From contig JAUZRF010000016.1 of NCBI GenBank assembly GCA_030950645.1, positions 1 to 40,956 of the forward strand: a DNA stretch of 40,956 nucleotides. The letters run 5' to 3'. Shown in pieces: positions 33,606 through 40,956 of this stretch. Each line of letters starts with the position of its first letter. Position 1 is the stretch's first letter. This DNA is from Mariprofundales bacterium (GTDB lineage Bacteria; Pseudomonadota; Zetaproteobacteria; Mariprofundales; J009). The notes beneath the pieces were generated by a model that was not told where the DNA came from, did not search any database, and worked only from the letters and a program-made list of their open reading frames with translations. Position numbers and translations under genes: made by a program.

Positions 33606-34343
33606 TCACATGTACAGTCCACCGTTGACTTGAAGAATCTGCCCATTCACATAGCCAGCATCATCACCGGCCAAAAATGCGACCACCGAAGCGATCTCCT
33701 CCGGCTTGCCCATGCGTCCAGCGGGGATCTGATTATCAATCGTGGCACGCGCATCATCATCCAACTGGTCGGTCATATCGGTGCGAATAAAACCTGGAGC
33801 CACCGCATTCACCGTAATGCCACGCGAGCCCACTTCGCGAGCCAACGACCGCGTCAGCGCATCAACCCCACCCTTGCTGGCGCAGTAGTTGGCTTGACCA
33901 GGGTTGCCCATCGACGCCACCACCGAAGAGAGGCTGATAATGCGTCCAAAGCGCGCCTTCATCATCGGCCGCAACGCCGCTTGGGCAGCAAAAAACACCG
34001 AATCAAGATTGGTATCCAACACCTGACGCCACTCCGCGGCCTTCATCCGCATCGCCAACCCATCGCGCGTAATACCAGCGTTGTTGACCAGCACATCCAG
34101 CCGCCCAAACCGCTTGGCTACGCCCTTAACAAACGACTGAATCTGTTCGGCGTTCGAGACATCCACCGCCTGAGCGTGCACCGCCACCCCATACGCAGCG
34201 GCCAGCTCCACCGCTACCGGCTCAATGGTCTCCTCACGGGTGCCACAAATCGCCACATCCATGCCATCGGCAGCCAAACGCTCAGCAATCGCGCGACCGA
34301 TCCCCCGACTAGCTCCGGTAACAATCGCCACCCTGCGCGTCAT
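33606..34343 (-). CDS. fabG: 3-oxoacyl-ACP reductase
   Basis: A 245-residue short-chain dehydrogenase. It reduces beta-ketoacyl-ACP with NADPH in fatty acid elongation. TGASRGIGRAIAE binds the cofactor; NNAG, the catalytic Ser in SLSSVVAS, and YCASKGG give the Asn-Ser-Tyr-Lys set. It ends GYVNGQILQVNGGLYM, as in FabG. It overlaps fabD by four bases. acpP, the usual next gene, does not follow; pyrD does. Confidence 0.96.
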   Translation of the reverse strand: MTRRVAIVTGASRGIGRAIAERLAADGMDVAICGTREETIEPVAVELAAAYGVAVHAQAVDVSNAEQIQSFVKGVAKRFGRLDVLVNNAGITRDGLAMRMKAAEWRQVLDTNLDSVFFAAQAALRPMMKARFGRIISLSSVVASMGNPGQANYCASKGGVDALTRSLAREVGSRGITVNAVAPGFIRTDMTDQLDDDARATIDNQIPAGRMGKPEEIASVVAFLAGDDAGYVNGQILQVNGGLYM

Positions 34344-35308
34344 ATGACCACTCCTACAATCGATTCAATATTGCGGCCCATTGTCCGAGCAGTCTCTCCA
34401 GAAAACACCTTAATCGACCGATTAATACGCCTCACCAATCCCGCCAGCACCTTGCCCGGCCCCATCTCCACGGTTTGCATCACCCCGGCGTCAGCCATCG
34501 CACGCACTGACAAAGTCCATTGCACCGGCAGCGTCAGCTGCGCAACCAACGCTTGGCGCACAGCGTCCGCGTTGTGCACCATCGAGGCGGTAGTATTGCA
34601 CCACACCGGCCGATCAGGATTGCGCACCTCAATTTCTGAAAGACGCTGCGCCATCGACTCGGCGGCGGGCATCATCAAGGGGGTATGCGAAGGCACACTG
34701 ACATCCAACATCACGGTACGCTTGGCTCCGGCGGTCTTGGCCAACACCGTCACACAACTCACCGCAGCGGCATGGCCAGAGACCACAACTTGGCCGGGAC
34801 AGTTGAGATTGGCCACCCACACTTGGCCATCATCACCACTACTTGCCTGCTGGCACAACGCAGTCAGCAGCTCCTCATCCAGTCCAAGGATCGCCGCCAT
34901 GCAGCCGACTTCAGCCCCAGTTTTAAGCCCGCAGGCAGCCATCGCTTGGCCGCGAAAGGCAACCAGCGTCACCGCATCAGCGAATGCAATCGCCCCTGCC
35001 GCAACCAGTGCTGAATACTCACCCAAGCTATGGCCAGCGAGATGCCCTGCCTCAGGGCCGTCCATCGCACGCCACCAGCGTACCATCGCGATCGAGGCGA
35101 CCAGCAGCGCCGGTTGGGTGTGTTCGGTTTGATTGAGTTGATCGACAGGGCCTTGGCGCACCAATTGGCTCAGATCATAGCCCAGCACCTCACTTGCCTC
35201 AGCAAAGGTCTCCTGCACCACACCTGAATCGGCCAGCAACTCCGCCAACATCCCGACACTTTGCGACCCCTGTCCGGGGAAAATCCAAGCCAAATCTGAA
35301 TGCGTCAT
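34340..35308 (-). CDS. fabD: Malonyl-CoA:ACP transacylase
   Basis: A 322-residue enzyme that loads malonate onto ACP. FPGQGSQSVGM, the nucleophile loop GHSLGEYSAL with the catalytic Ser, and SVPSHTPLM with the catalytic His are present. The start at 35308 (MTHSDLAW) has GGGAG upstream and gives a normal N-terminus; an earlier in-frame start four codons upstream is possible. It lies in the fab operon between fabH and fabG. Confidence 0.96.
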   Translation of the reverse strand: MTHSDLAWIFPGQGSQSVGMLAELLADSGVVQETFAEASEVLGYDLSQLVRQGPVDQLNQTEHTQPALLVASIAMVRWWRAMDGPEAGHLAGHSLGEYSALVAAGAIAFADAVTLVAFRGQAMAACGLKTGAEVGCMAAILGLDEELLTALCQQASSGDDGQVWVANLNCPGQVVVSGHAAAVSCVTVLAKTAGAKRTVMLDVSVPSHTPLMMPAAESMAQRLSEIEVRNPDRPVWCNTTASMVHNADAVRQALVAQLTLPVQWTLSVRAMADAGVMQTVEMGPGKVLAGLVRRINRSIKVFSGETARTMGRNIESIVGVVI

Positions 35309-35325
35309 TTCCACTCCCAATTCAG

Positions 35326-36330
35326 TTATAAGCTCCAGCGCACCAGATTGGCACCCCAGACAAATCCGGCGCCAAAGGACTCCAGCAACAGCAATTGCCC
35401 CCGTTCCAACTTCCCTGTCTCCTGCAAATGGCTCAGTGCCAACGGCACGCTGGCAGCGGAGGTGTTGGCATGGAACCCCACCGTAATTACCACCCGTTCT
35501 GCGGGCAAACTTAATCGCTTACTAATCGCATTAATGATGCGGAGATTGGCCTGATGCGGCACCAGCCAGTCGACCTCGGATTCGGTCAGTCCATTGGCTG
35601 CCAGCACCTCGCCGACCACACCGCTTAACGACTTCACCGCAATACGAAACACCTCGTTACCACGCATCTCAATCGCCGCCACACCTGCCGCATCAGTATG
35701 AAAATCCGGCGTGTTGCTTGGCGCACCATCGCCATAATGCGCCTTCAACAGATCACGATGCGCACCATCACTGTGCAGCACTGAACCAATGACTCCACCG
35801 GAACCATCTGCACGATTCCGACTCTCCAACACCACTGCGCCCGCACCATCGCCAAACAGCACGCAGGTACTCCGGTCATTCCAATTGAGAATGCGCGACA
35901 TGGTCTCCGCACCAATCAACAGCACCCGTTTGAACATCCCTGCACGCATCATGGCATCGAGCTGTGCCAAGCCAAACACAAAACCGGCACACACGGCTTG
36001 AATATCCCAGGCGGGAAATCCCACGCCACCAAGCTTGGATTGCACCGATGCCGCAGTGGAGGGGAAAATAAGATCGGGTGTGGTCGTCGCCACCACCAGC
36101 GCGTCAATATCTTCAATGGATATCCCCGCCATTTTCAGCGCCTTACGCGCGGCTGCCGCTGCCAAATCGGAGGTACACTCCCCCTCGGCGGCAAGGTGGC
36201 GCTGGCAAATACCGGTGCGCTCCCGAATCCACTGATCCGAGGTATCCACGCGTGCGGCAAGTTCGGCATTGGTGACAATACGCTCCGGCAGATAGCCACC
36301 AACACCAACAATGTGTGTCGCCAGCGTCAT
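35326..36330 (-). CDS. fabH: 3-oxoacyl-ACP synthase III
   Basis: A 334-residue thiolase-fold enzyme that starts fatty acid chains from acetyl-CoA and malonyl-ACP. The catalytic triad is visible: Cys in DIQAVCAGFVFGL, His in WLVPHQANLRI and Asn in GFHANTSAAS. GDGAGAVVLE is also typical. Its ATG overlaps the plsX stop by four bases. Confidence 0.97.
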   Translation of the reverse strand: MTLATHIVGVGGYLPERIVTNAELAARVDTSDQWIRERTGICQRHLAAEGECTSDLAAAAARKALKMAGISIEDIDALVVATTTPDLIFPSTAASVQSKLGGVGFPAWDIQAVCAGFVFGLAQLDAMMRAGMFKRVLLIGAETMSRILNWNDRSTCVLFGDGAGAVVLESRNRADGSGGVIGSVLHSDGAHRDLLKAHYGDGAPSNTPDFHTDAAGVAAIEMRGNEVFRIAVKSLSGVVGEVLAANGLTESEVDWLVPHQANLRIINAISKRLSLPAERVVITVGFHANTSAASVPLALSHLQETGKLERGQLLLLESFGAGFVWGANLVRWSL

Positions 36331-37325
36331 ACCCGTGCCTCAACCGCGCCCGCAATCCGTGTCAGCAGATCCGCCTCCACCTCACGCCGCGCCACCTCAA
36401 TGGCACAGGCCAAGGCATAACCATCGGCCGAGCCATGGCTCTTTACCACAATACCATTAAGCCCGAGCAGCGGCGCGCCATTGTGCTCACTGGGACTAAT
36501 CGCCGCCTTGGTGCGTCGCAGCGCCTTCCCGGCCAACATCGCACCAATACGAGCCACCGGCGCTGAGCTTAACTCATGCTTAAGATGATTCAGAATCAAG
36601 CGTGCAGTTCCCTCCATGCTTTTGAGCGCCACATTGCCAACAAAGCCATCGCATACCACTACATCGGCGACACCTTGAAAAATATCCGTTGCCTCAACAT
36701 TGCCCACATAATTCAAGCTTTTATCGGCAGCAAGAAGCAGCGCCGCCTCCTTCACCACCTCGGTGCCCTTGATCGCCTCACTACCGATATTGAGCAAGCC
36801 AACACGCGGCGCAGCAATCCCTTCGGCCGCCTGCATATAGCAGGATCCCATCAAGGCAAACTGGTAGAGGTGCTGGGAACTACAATCGACATTGGCGCCA
36901 ATATCCAGAAACAGCGATGCCTGCTTCATCGAAGGGATCAACGAGGCAATGGCCGGCCGATCTACGCCCGCAATAGTGCGCAGCATCAATTTCGAGATCG
37001 CCATCAATGCCCCAGTATTTCCCGCACTGACCCAAGCATCCCACGCACCCTCTTTAAGCAACCTTGCGCCAACATGCATCGAAGAGTGACGCTTGCCGCG
37101 CACCACCTTGCCTGGGGCATCGCACATGCCAATCACCTCATCCGCATGAATCAGCGTAATGGCATCCTGTAGCTTCGCCTTGGCCAACAAGGGTGCCAAC
37201 ACCTGCTGCTGACCAACGACTCCCAGCACTACCTGAGATCCATAGTTGGCTCGCGCCCTAGCAAGGGCATCGATCACTACACTCGGAGCACCATCACCCC
37301 CATGTCCATCAAGCAGAATGCGCAT
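36327..37325 (-). CDS. plsX: Phosphate acyltransferase PlsX
   Basis: A 332-residue enzyme that makes acyl-phosphate from acyl-ACP for phospholipid synthesis. The N-terminus MRILLDGHGGDGAPSVV, SAGNTGALMA, LDIGANVDC and VCDGFVGNVALKS are PlsX signatures; most members have DAMGGD where this one has DGHGGD. I use the start at 37325, 22 bases after rpmF; a longer frame into rpmF has no support. Confidence 0.95.
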   Translation of the reverse strand: MRILLDGHGGDGAPSVVIDALARARANYGSQVVLGVVGQQQVLAPLLAKAKLQDAITLIHADEVIGMCDAPGKVVRGKRHSSMHVGARLLKEGAWDAWVSAGNTGALMAISKLMLRTIAGVDRPAIASLIPSMKQASLFLDIGANVDCSSQHLYQFALMGSCYMQAAEGIAAPRVGLLNIGSEAIKGTEVVKEAALLLAADKSLNYVGNVEATDIFQGVADVVVCDGFVGNVALKSMEGTARLILNHLKHELSSAPVARIGAMLAGKALRRTKAAISPSEHNGAPLLGLNGIVVKSHGSADGYALACAIEVARREVEADLLTRIAGAVEARV

Positions 37326-37347
37326 CAAATTTAGCGCAACCCGCAGG

Positions 37348-37530
37348 CTAGATAGAAGATGTCTCCACCACTTCACGACCACGATAATGTCCGCAATGGA
37401 TGCAGGCATGATGCGGACGAGCCAACTCGCCACACTCGGTGCAGCGAGACATGCCTGAGACCGTCACCTTATCGTGCGAACGGCGCATATTGCGCTTAGA
37501 TTTACTGGTTTTTCTTTTTGGTACAGCCAA
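37348..37530 (-). CDS. rpmF: Ribosomal protein L32
   Basis: A 60-residue large-subunit protein. [21 protein letters not shown] is the typical start. The zinc-ribbon cysteines CTEC and CIHC are both present, so this is the zinc-binding form. It is first in the run to fabG. Confidence 0.96.
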   Translation of the reverse strand: MAVPKRKTSKSKRNMRRSHDKVTVSGMSRCTECGELARPHHACIHCGHYRGREVVETSSI

Positions 37531-37643
37531 TTTCTAACTCCATACTTGCCTTATTAAATGCAAGCAAATAATTTACTAAATAAGTTTGATCCCATCGCAA
37601 AACAACCGTCCGTAGCCGTTTTGCTTAACTGGCAAGCGAAAAT

Positions 37644-37673
37644 GTAATATTTCACCTGCACCTGCCTTGACAA
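37644..37673 (-). promoter_or_regulatory. Candidate promoter for rpmF-fab operon
   Basis: On the minus strand TTGTCA (37668-37673) is followed after 18 bases by TATTAC (37644-37649). It lies in the 223-base gap between DUF177 and rpmF, about 110 bases before the rpmF ATG. An AT palindrome (ATATCATGATAT) lies further upstream near 37740. Confidence 0.4.
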
Positions 37674-37753
37674 AGGCAACACCTTGCGTTGCGCATCCAT
37701 CCATCGGCGCGTTGACAGCCTCATCTTGCAAGGCCATCAAATATCATGATATA

Positions 37754-38308
37754 TCATGTAACCTTCAATCCAGCCAGCGCCGCAAACGGATGGCCTGCAT
37801 CCACCCCACTGCAACTGCAAGCCCCACGATTAAGGTCATACCCACAAACTGGGCACAACCCCTTGCATTGATCAGAGCAGCAAGCGAACTGCTGCCAAGC
37901 CAACCACACCTCTTCACGCAACAGATCAATCAGATCCATCACATCAAGGTCTTCCTGTCCCGCCACGCGCCCATCGTCCATCAGTGGCCCATCAGCCCCC
38001 CTTCCAAGCAAGGTGCCCGTCAATTGGTGAGGGAAAGCTCTAACAATATCTAACTCCAGCGGCCACCACATCGCTCCAGAACAGCGCGAGCACTCCCGCC
38101 GCAAGGACAGCGCGAGTGAACCAGCCAAACGCCAGCCTCCCGCCACCGACTCCAGCTCACCCTGCCACTGCACGGCCTGGCGCAGTGGCGGCAACGGTTT
38201 TACTATCCCGCGTCCCTCAGCCACGAACTCAGCCGCCGGAATCGTCGTCTGCCAATGCCGCGCATGCGCCCCCCGTTGGCGACCGATACGGAAAATATAA
38301 CTGGACAC
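37754..38308 (-). CDS. yceD: DUF177 family protein YceD
   Basis: A 184-residue protein of the DUF177 family, normally encoded just before rpmF and linked to 23S rRNA or ribosome assembly. LRRECSRCSGAMWWPLELD and DLDVMDLIDLLREEVWLAW match the family, as does the C-terminal CKGLCPVCGYDLN cysteine set. I prefer the GTG at 38308 with AGGGG upstream (protein MSSYIFRIGRQ); an ATG 24 bases earlier is possible. Confidence 0.85.
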   Translation of the reverse strand: MSSYIFRIGRQRGAHARHWQTTIPAAEFVAEGRGIVKPLPPLRQAVQWQGELESVAGGWRLAGSLALSLRRECSRCSGAMWWPLELDIVRAFPHQLTGTLLGRGADGPLMDDGRVAGQEDLDVMDLIDLLREEVWLAWQQFACCSDQCKGLCPVCGYDLNRGACSCSGVDAGHPFAALAGLKVT

Positions 38309-38468
38309 ATTACCCCTGACAAACAATAACATATGGAACACAAGTCTATTACTTCCCAACATGGGGGAGTGCACCACAACTCCAACCTTGAACCTGGAGC
38401 TGATACATAAACGGGTGCGGCATTATGGGGCTGCGGCGGCGGCCGTCAATGTAAAGGCCGACGATATT

Positions 38469-39863
38469 CACGGCGAATTTGTTCTAATTTACTTCCGCAA
38501 CCTCTGACCAGTATTTTTTTGTCATGCGAAGATAATCAACGATCATTCTTGATTTGTAAGATATCTGTCTCATTTTTTGAGAGATGTTCTTAACGCCGCT
38601 GGATTTAAGGATACCCACGGCAAATCGTCGCAGCCGTGTAATGTTTACTGGTCCATGGCCTGTTCTGATCTGGCTTCGATCCTCATCGTAAATGGAATCA
38701 ATGATGTAATGGCATCCGTTTTCGATGACCCAGTGCCCACGATTGGTTGTCAGCACTTGCCGAGGGGATGCTTGTTCCGGCGTTTTGCTGGTGATTCCAA
38801 AGACAAGTTCACAGGATGATTTGCCAGTTTTTTTGTTGGTAACATTGCGTTCAATAGCAAATGCCTGTCCAACATCGGGGAATTCGAGATAGTCATTGAG
38901 CTTTGAAGTGACCCATATCTTTCGTGATTCAATGCGCCCATGGGTAAGGCACTTATCTTCAGTGAAATCAGGCGCTCCACGGTCTTGAAACTGAGCTGCA
39001 ATGTCTTGACGAAGATTCTTTTGGTTGTCTTTGACCGTGAAGTGATAATACGCATTGCGCCCTTTGAGATACCGGGCAAGTTCTCGTTGTGTAAGTAAGG
39101 CGTCTGCAGTAACGGTTACGCCCTCAATATTATCAATACTATCGAGCAATACTGAAGCGATTTTGATTTCATTGGTCTGCTTGAAGTCATCCGTACCTTC
39201 TACTGGGATGAGGCCAACTTTTTTTTGGGCGTAGCAGTCCTGGCTATGGTGACCAATAGCGCTCATGATGTGTACTTGGCGGCCATTTTCAGCAACAGCG
39301 CCGCGCATAGTTTTACCATCAATGGCAAGGCTATCATCCTTTTTGCTATAGATCGCAGTCCAGCGCTGAAGCGCTGCATCCAAATCGTCAGGGTCGACAC
39401 CAACCATGACATTTCGAATGATGCTCAAGCTGGGAACCACCCGTTTTCCATTCTTTTTGCGGCAACGGAAGTTTACCAACGCCTTTTGACCTAGGCTGTT
39501 GGCCCAATCCGAAATGCCCTTATATCCTTTTGCCCCACATAGTGTTGCAGCCACCGAAATCGAGAGCACTGTCGGCAAACTGTGGCGACGCCCCTGTCCT
39601 CGGCGAGGGTCTGTAATGTCGATAAAAAAGTCGGGTAGTGCTTGCATATGCCTGACTGGTAACATCATTTTTGTTCTCCCGTATTGAAATCGCTGTCTTC
39701 ACTGCGATCTACCGGTCGAACAATAATCGACTGAAGGTTAGGTGTTTTCTGAGGAGCGTTCATTTGCATGGCCGAAGTATGCGAATGAATCCAATGATTG
39801 TCCAGACATGTATGCTTTTACCTAATATGCTAAAAAGTTAAGCGTTAGGATGAATTGGCCGTG
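38469..39863 (-). mobile_element. ISAs1-family insertion sequence
   Basis: The ends form an imperfect inverted repeat: CACGGCGAATTTGTTCTAA at 38469 against CACGGCCAATTCATCCTAA read inward from 39863 (15 of 19 match). The element of 1395 bases encloses one transposase gene whose stop lies inside the left end. The outer flanks (ACGATATT and GCCTCCCA) show no target duplication, so insertion was old or was followed by rearrangement. Confidence 0.75.
38484..39668 (-). CDS. ISAs1-family transposase
   Basis: A 394-residue DDE transposase. N-terminal DUF4277-like part (LPDFFIDITDPRRGQGRRHSL), then AIDGKTMRGA with the first Asp, VTVTADALLTQRELARYL with the second, and a late NGCHYIIDSIYDEDRSQIRTGHGP carrying the Glu-side region, all as in ISAs1. 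The frame is intact, so it may be active. It lies just beyond DUF177 and before the decayed exopolysaccharide genes. Confidence 0.92.
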   Translation of the reverse strand: MMLPVRHMQALPDFFIDITDPRRGQGRRHSLPTVLSISVAATLCGAKGYKGISDWANSLGQKALVNFRCRKKNGKRVVPSLSIIRNVMVGVDPDDLDAALQRWTAIYSKKDDSLAIDGKTMRGAVAENGRQVHIMSAIGHHSQDCYAQKKVGLIPVEGTDDFKQTNEIKIASVLLDSIDNIEGVTVTADALLTQRELARYLKGRNAYYHFTVKDNQKNLRQDIAAQFQDRGAPDFTEDKCLTHGRIESRKIWVTSKLNDYLEFPDVGQAFAIERNVTNKKTGKSSCELVFGITSKTPEQASPRQVLTTNRGHWVIENGCHYIIDSIYDEDRSQIRTGHGPVNITRLRRFAVGILKSSGVKNISQKMRQISYKSRMIVDYLRMTKKYWSEVAEVN

Positions 39864-39872
39864 GCCTCCCAG

Positions 39873-39895
39873 CCTTCCCCCTGGGAGGGGGAAGG
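39873..39895. repeat. Ten-base palindrome after IS
   Basis: CCTTCCCCCT and AGGGGGAAGG pair around a GGG loop. It lies between the IS end and the 3' end of the sugar-transferase remnant. It could be a terminator-like or repetitive hairpin; there is no T run. Confidence 0.5.
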
Positions 39896-39906
39896 AGTGA
39901 AGAGCC

Positions 39907-40422
39907 TCAATACGCCTGCAGATCGTTGAAGCTGCGGCATATGGTTAGCCAGACGATCTTCACATCCAGCCACAGTGACCAATTCCGGATGTACTCCAAA
40001 TCATGCTCCACCCGCTTCCGCATCTTCTCCATGGTGTCGGCCTCCCCTCTCCAGCCGTTGACTTGCGTCCAGCCAGTGATGCCGGGCTTACCTTGTGGCG
40101 CCACATGTAGCCCTTGATCAGCTTGCGGTACTGCTCGTTGTGCGCCACCGCGTGCGGTCTTTGGGCCAACTACGCTCATCCGGCCTTGCAGCACATTGAA
40201 AAACTGCGGCAATTCATCCAGCGAGGTGCGGCGCAAGACGGCTCCCAGCGGGGTGACACTCGCATCGGTTCGTTGCGCCTGTTTGAGGGTGCCCGCATCG
40301 TTCTCACACACCGTCATCGAGCGAAATTTATAGACCGCGATTTTGCGGACATTCAGCCCATAACGATCCTGCACAAAAAGCACCGACCCCGGCGAGGTCA
40401 GCTTGATCAGCAGCACAATCAC
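39907..40422 (-). pseudogene. Undecaprenyl-phosphate sugar transferase remnant
   Basis: The C-terminal ~170 residues of a WcaJ/ExoY-type bacterial sugar transferase. IKLTSPGSVLFVQDRYG, YKFRSMT, RRTSLDELPQFFNVLQGRMSVVGP and KPGITGWTQVNGWRGE are conserved. An extra A near 40160 and a missing A near 40090 shift the frame for about 22 codons: the frame reads KTARGGAQRAV where the other frame has RPHAVAHNEQY, a key motif. The start is a GTG and the normal N-terminus is absent. These enzymes begin exopolysaccharide repeat units. It is probably inactive, or else contains sequencing errors. Confidence 0.8.
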
Positions 40423-40639
40423 GGCCAGCGAATGGCAAATCTTGCGGAGCGAATAGACTGGAACAGCAGAAATGCCAGCAGACCGAAAGCTGCGGCATGC
40501 GCCATCTTGTCCAAATTGGGAATGATATGATCATCAATGGTGGGCGCATGCAGCGCCTCAAAAAAGATGGCGCCGAACAGCAGCACAAACGCCAGTAGCC
40601 AAGCTCGCGGCCCCGGTCATGCGGCTTCATCAGGGTCAT
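40419..40639 (-). pseudogene. VanZ-like protein remnant
   Basis: In one frame the sequence reads APTIDDHIIPNLDKMAHAAAFGLLA, the DKxxH core of VanZ family proteins. The preceding RAWLLAFVLLFGAIF lies in another frame, so a base is missing near the run of T residues at about 40560. A third frame shift separates the MTLMKPHDRG start. The stop overlaps the GTG of the sugar-transferase remnant. VanZ genes often sit in exopolysaccharide clusters, which matches the neighbour. Confidence 0.6.
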
Positions 40640-40842
40640 GGCTTCACACTTCCCTTTTCACTTTCTCCTCAGTCCTCAGCCCTCCGCGATTGCACTCCTA
40701 AATCCGCGAAACAAGTCCTGACCCCAGACCCCTGTACATTTGTTGTAAATGTTGCCGATTCACACAAAGCAAGAAAAGAATATACTGTCCCCGATTTCCC
40801 AATAACCACTGTGCCCATGCAAAACAGGGTTGAAAACATCAA
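40640..40842. other. Intergenic stretch without recognisable features
   Basis: About 200 bases with stop codons in most frames, Pro/Cys-rich short frames and no hairpin or repeat I can identify. It probably holds the leader of the decayed VanZ gene. Confidence 0.5.
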
Positions 40843-40956
40843 TTACGACCGAAAGACATCCTGCAAGGTCTCTGCAGTTAGCACATGTTCAGCCCAACAG
40901 AGCAACTGTTCGGAATCAGCTTGTTCCAATCGTGCCAGCGTCTCGTCTCCCACTTC
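40843..40956 (-). CDS. DUF4351/Rpn-like protein, 3' end only
   Basis: An open frame entering from the right edge gives the last 37 residues: EVGDETLARLEQADSEQLL, then WAEHVLTAETLQDVF. This matches the C-terminal DUF4351 domain that follows PD-(D/E)XK nuclease or Rpn transposase-like domains. The rest of the gene is outside the window. Confidence 0.7.
   Translation of the reverse strand, partial: EVGDETLARLEQADSEQLLCWAEHVLTAETLQDVFRS

Noticed and set aside
33300-35132. A 610-codon open frame on the plus strand
   Set aside because: It lies antisense to fabG, fabD and the pyrD start, all with clear catalytic motifs. Its product is a low-complexity mix of Ser, Thr, Ala and His without any domain.
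40114-40530. A 138-codon plus-strand frame
   Set aside because: It is antisense to the sugar-transferase remnant, whose motifs are unmistakable, and has no domain of its own.
1-40956. tRNA or rRNA genes
   Set aside because: I looked for T-loop (GGTTCGA-type) sequences with matching acceptor stems and for conserved rRNA stretches and saw none. A dedicated covariance-model scan was not possible here.

Overview
The window looks like chromosomal DNA of a Pseudomonadota bacterium that respires oxygen through a high-affinity (cbb3-type) terminal oxidase and carries many small c-type cytochromes, as expected of a microaerophilic, possibly lithotrophic, organism. Housekeeping gene orders (rpmF-plsX-fabH-fabD-fabG, gyrA-serS, metG-DUF2062) and LPS export (LptG) support a Gram-negative proteobacterium. 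I cannot fix the class from sequence alone; a gamma- or zetaproteobacterium-like lineage is a low-confidence guess.

Region 1 (1-810): an array of palindromic repeats followed by a thioredoxin-type arsenate reductase. Region 2 (807-13931, all minus strand) is the most distinctive part. It is a ~13 kb respiratory locus. A putative promoter with an FNR-like box is followed by two tiny membrane proteins, CcoN, an enlarged CcoO with a CWWCH heme site, a CcoP-like subunit with no heme motif, and a CcoQ-like peptide. A strong terminator follows. Beyond it lie a 2-TM protein, a CcoS-like protein, an anchored monoheme cytochrome c, a 4-TM protein, a membrane-anchored SUMF1/FGE-fold protein lacking the catalytic cysteine pair, and two small membrane proteins. 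Then come a membrane-fused spermidine-synthase-like protein and a five-gene chain (ccoG, a 2-TM protein, a cytochrome c lipoprotein, a lipoprotein, a periplasmic cytochrome c) in which every junction is a 4-base stop/start overlap. I infer a variant cbb3 oxidase whose c-type hemes are partly supplied by separate monoheme cytochromes.

Region 3 (14089-23782): thyA, a secreted EF-hand protein, an LPG-synthase/YbhN-like flippase, a quinone-oxidoreductase-like MDR enzyme, ruvX/yqgF, an orphan DppB-type permease, a Rho-N/Cys-motif protein, lptG, a fructosamine kinase, DUF2062 and metG. Region 4 (23903-33478): serS, gyrA with a clear sigma70 promoter, two small uncharacterised genes, a soluble PAS histidine kinase, an M48 lipoprotein protease, a secreted SNase and class 1B pyrD. 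Region 5 (33606-38308): fabG, fabD, fabH, plsX, rpmF and the DUF177/YceD gene. Region 6 (38469-40956): an ISAs1-family insertion sequence, a decayed VanZ/sugar-transferase pair with several frameshifts, and the 3' end of a DUF4351 protein.

Scattered through regions 1-4 is a 153-154 bp non-coding palindromic element. It has a 13-bp terminal inverted repeat (GTAACTACTCAGC) and, at four copies, an 8-bp target duplication that is exact or nearly so. These are the marks of a MITE mobilised by an IS66-like transposase. Several copies sit exactly on gene borders, including one that split what was probably a directly abutting stop/start junction.
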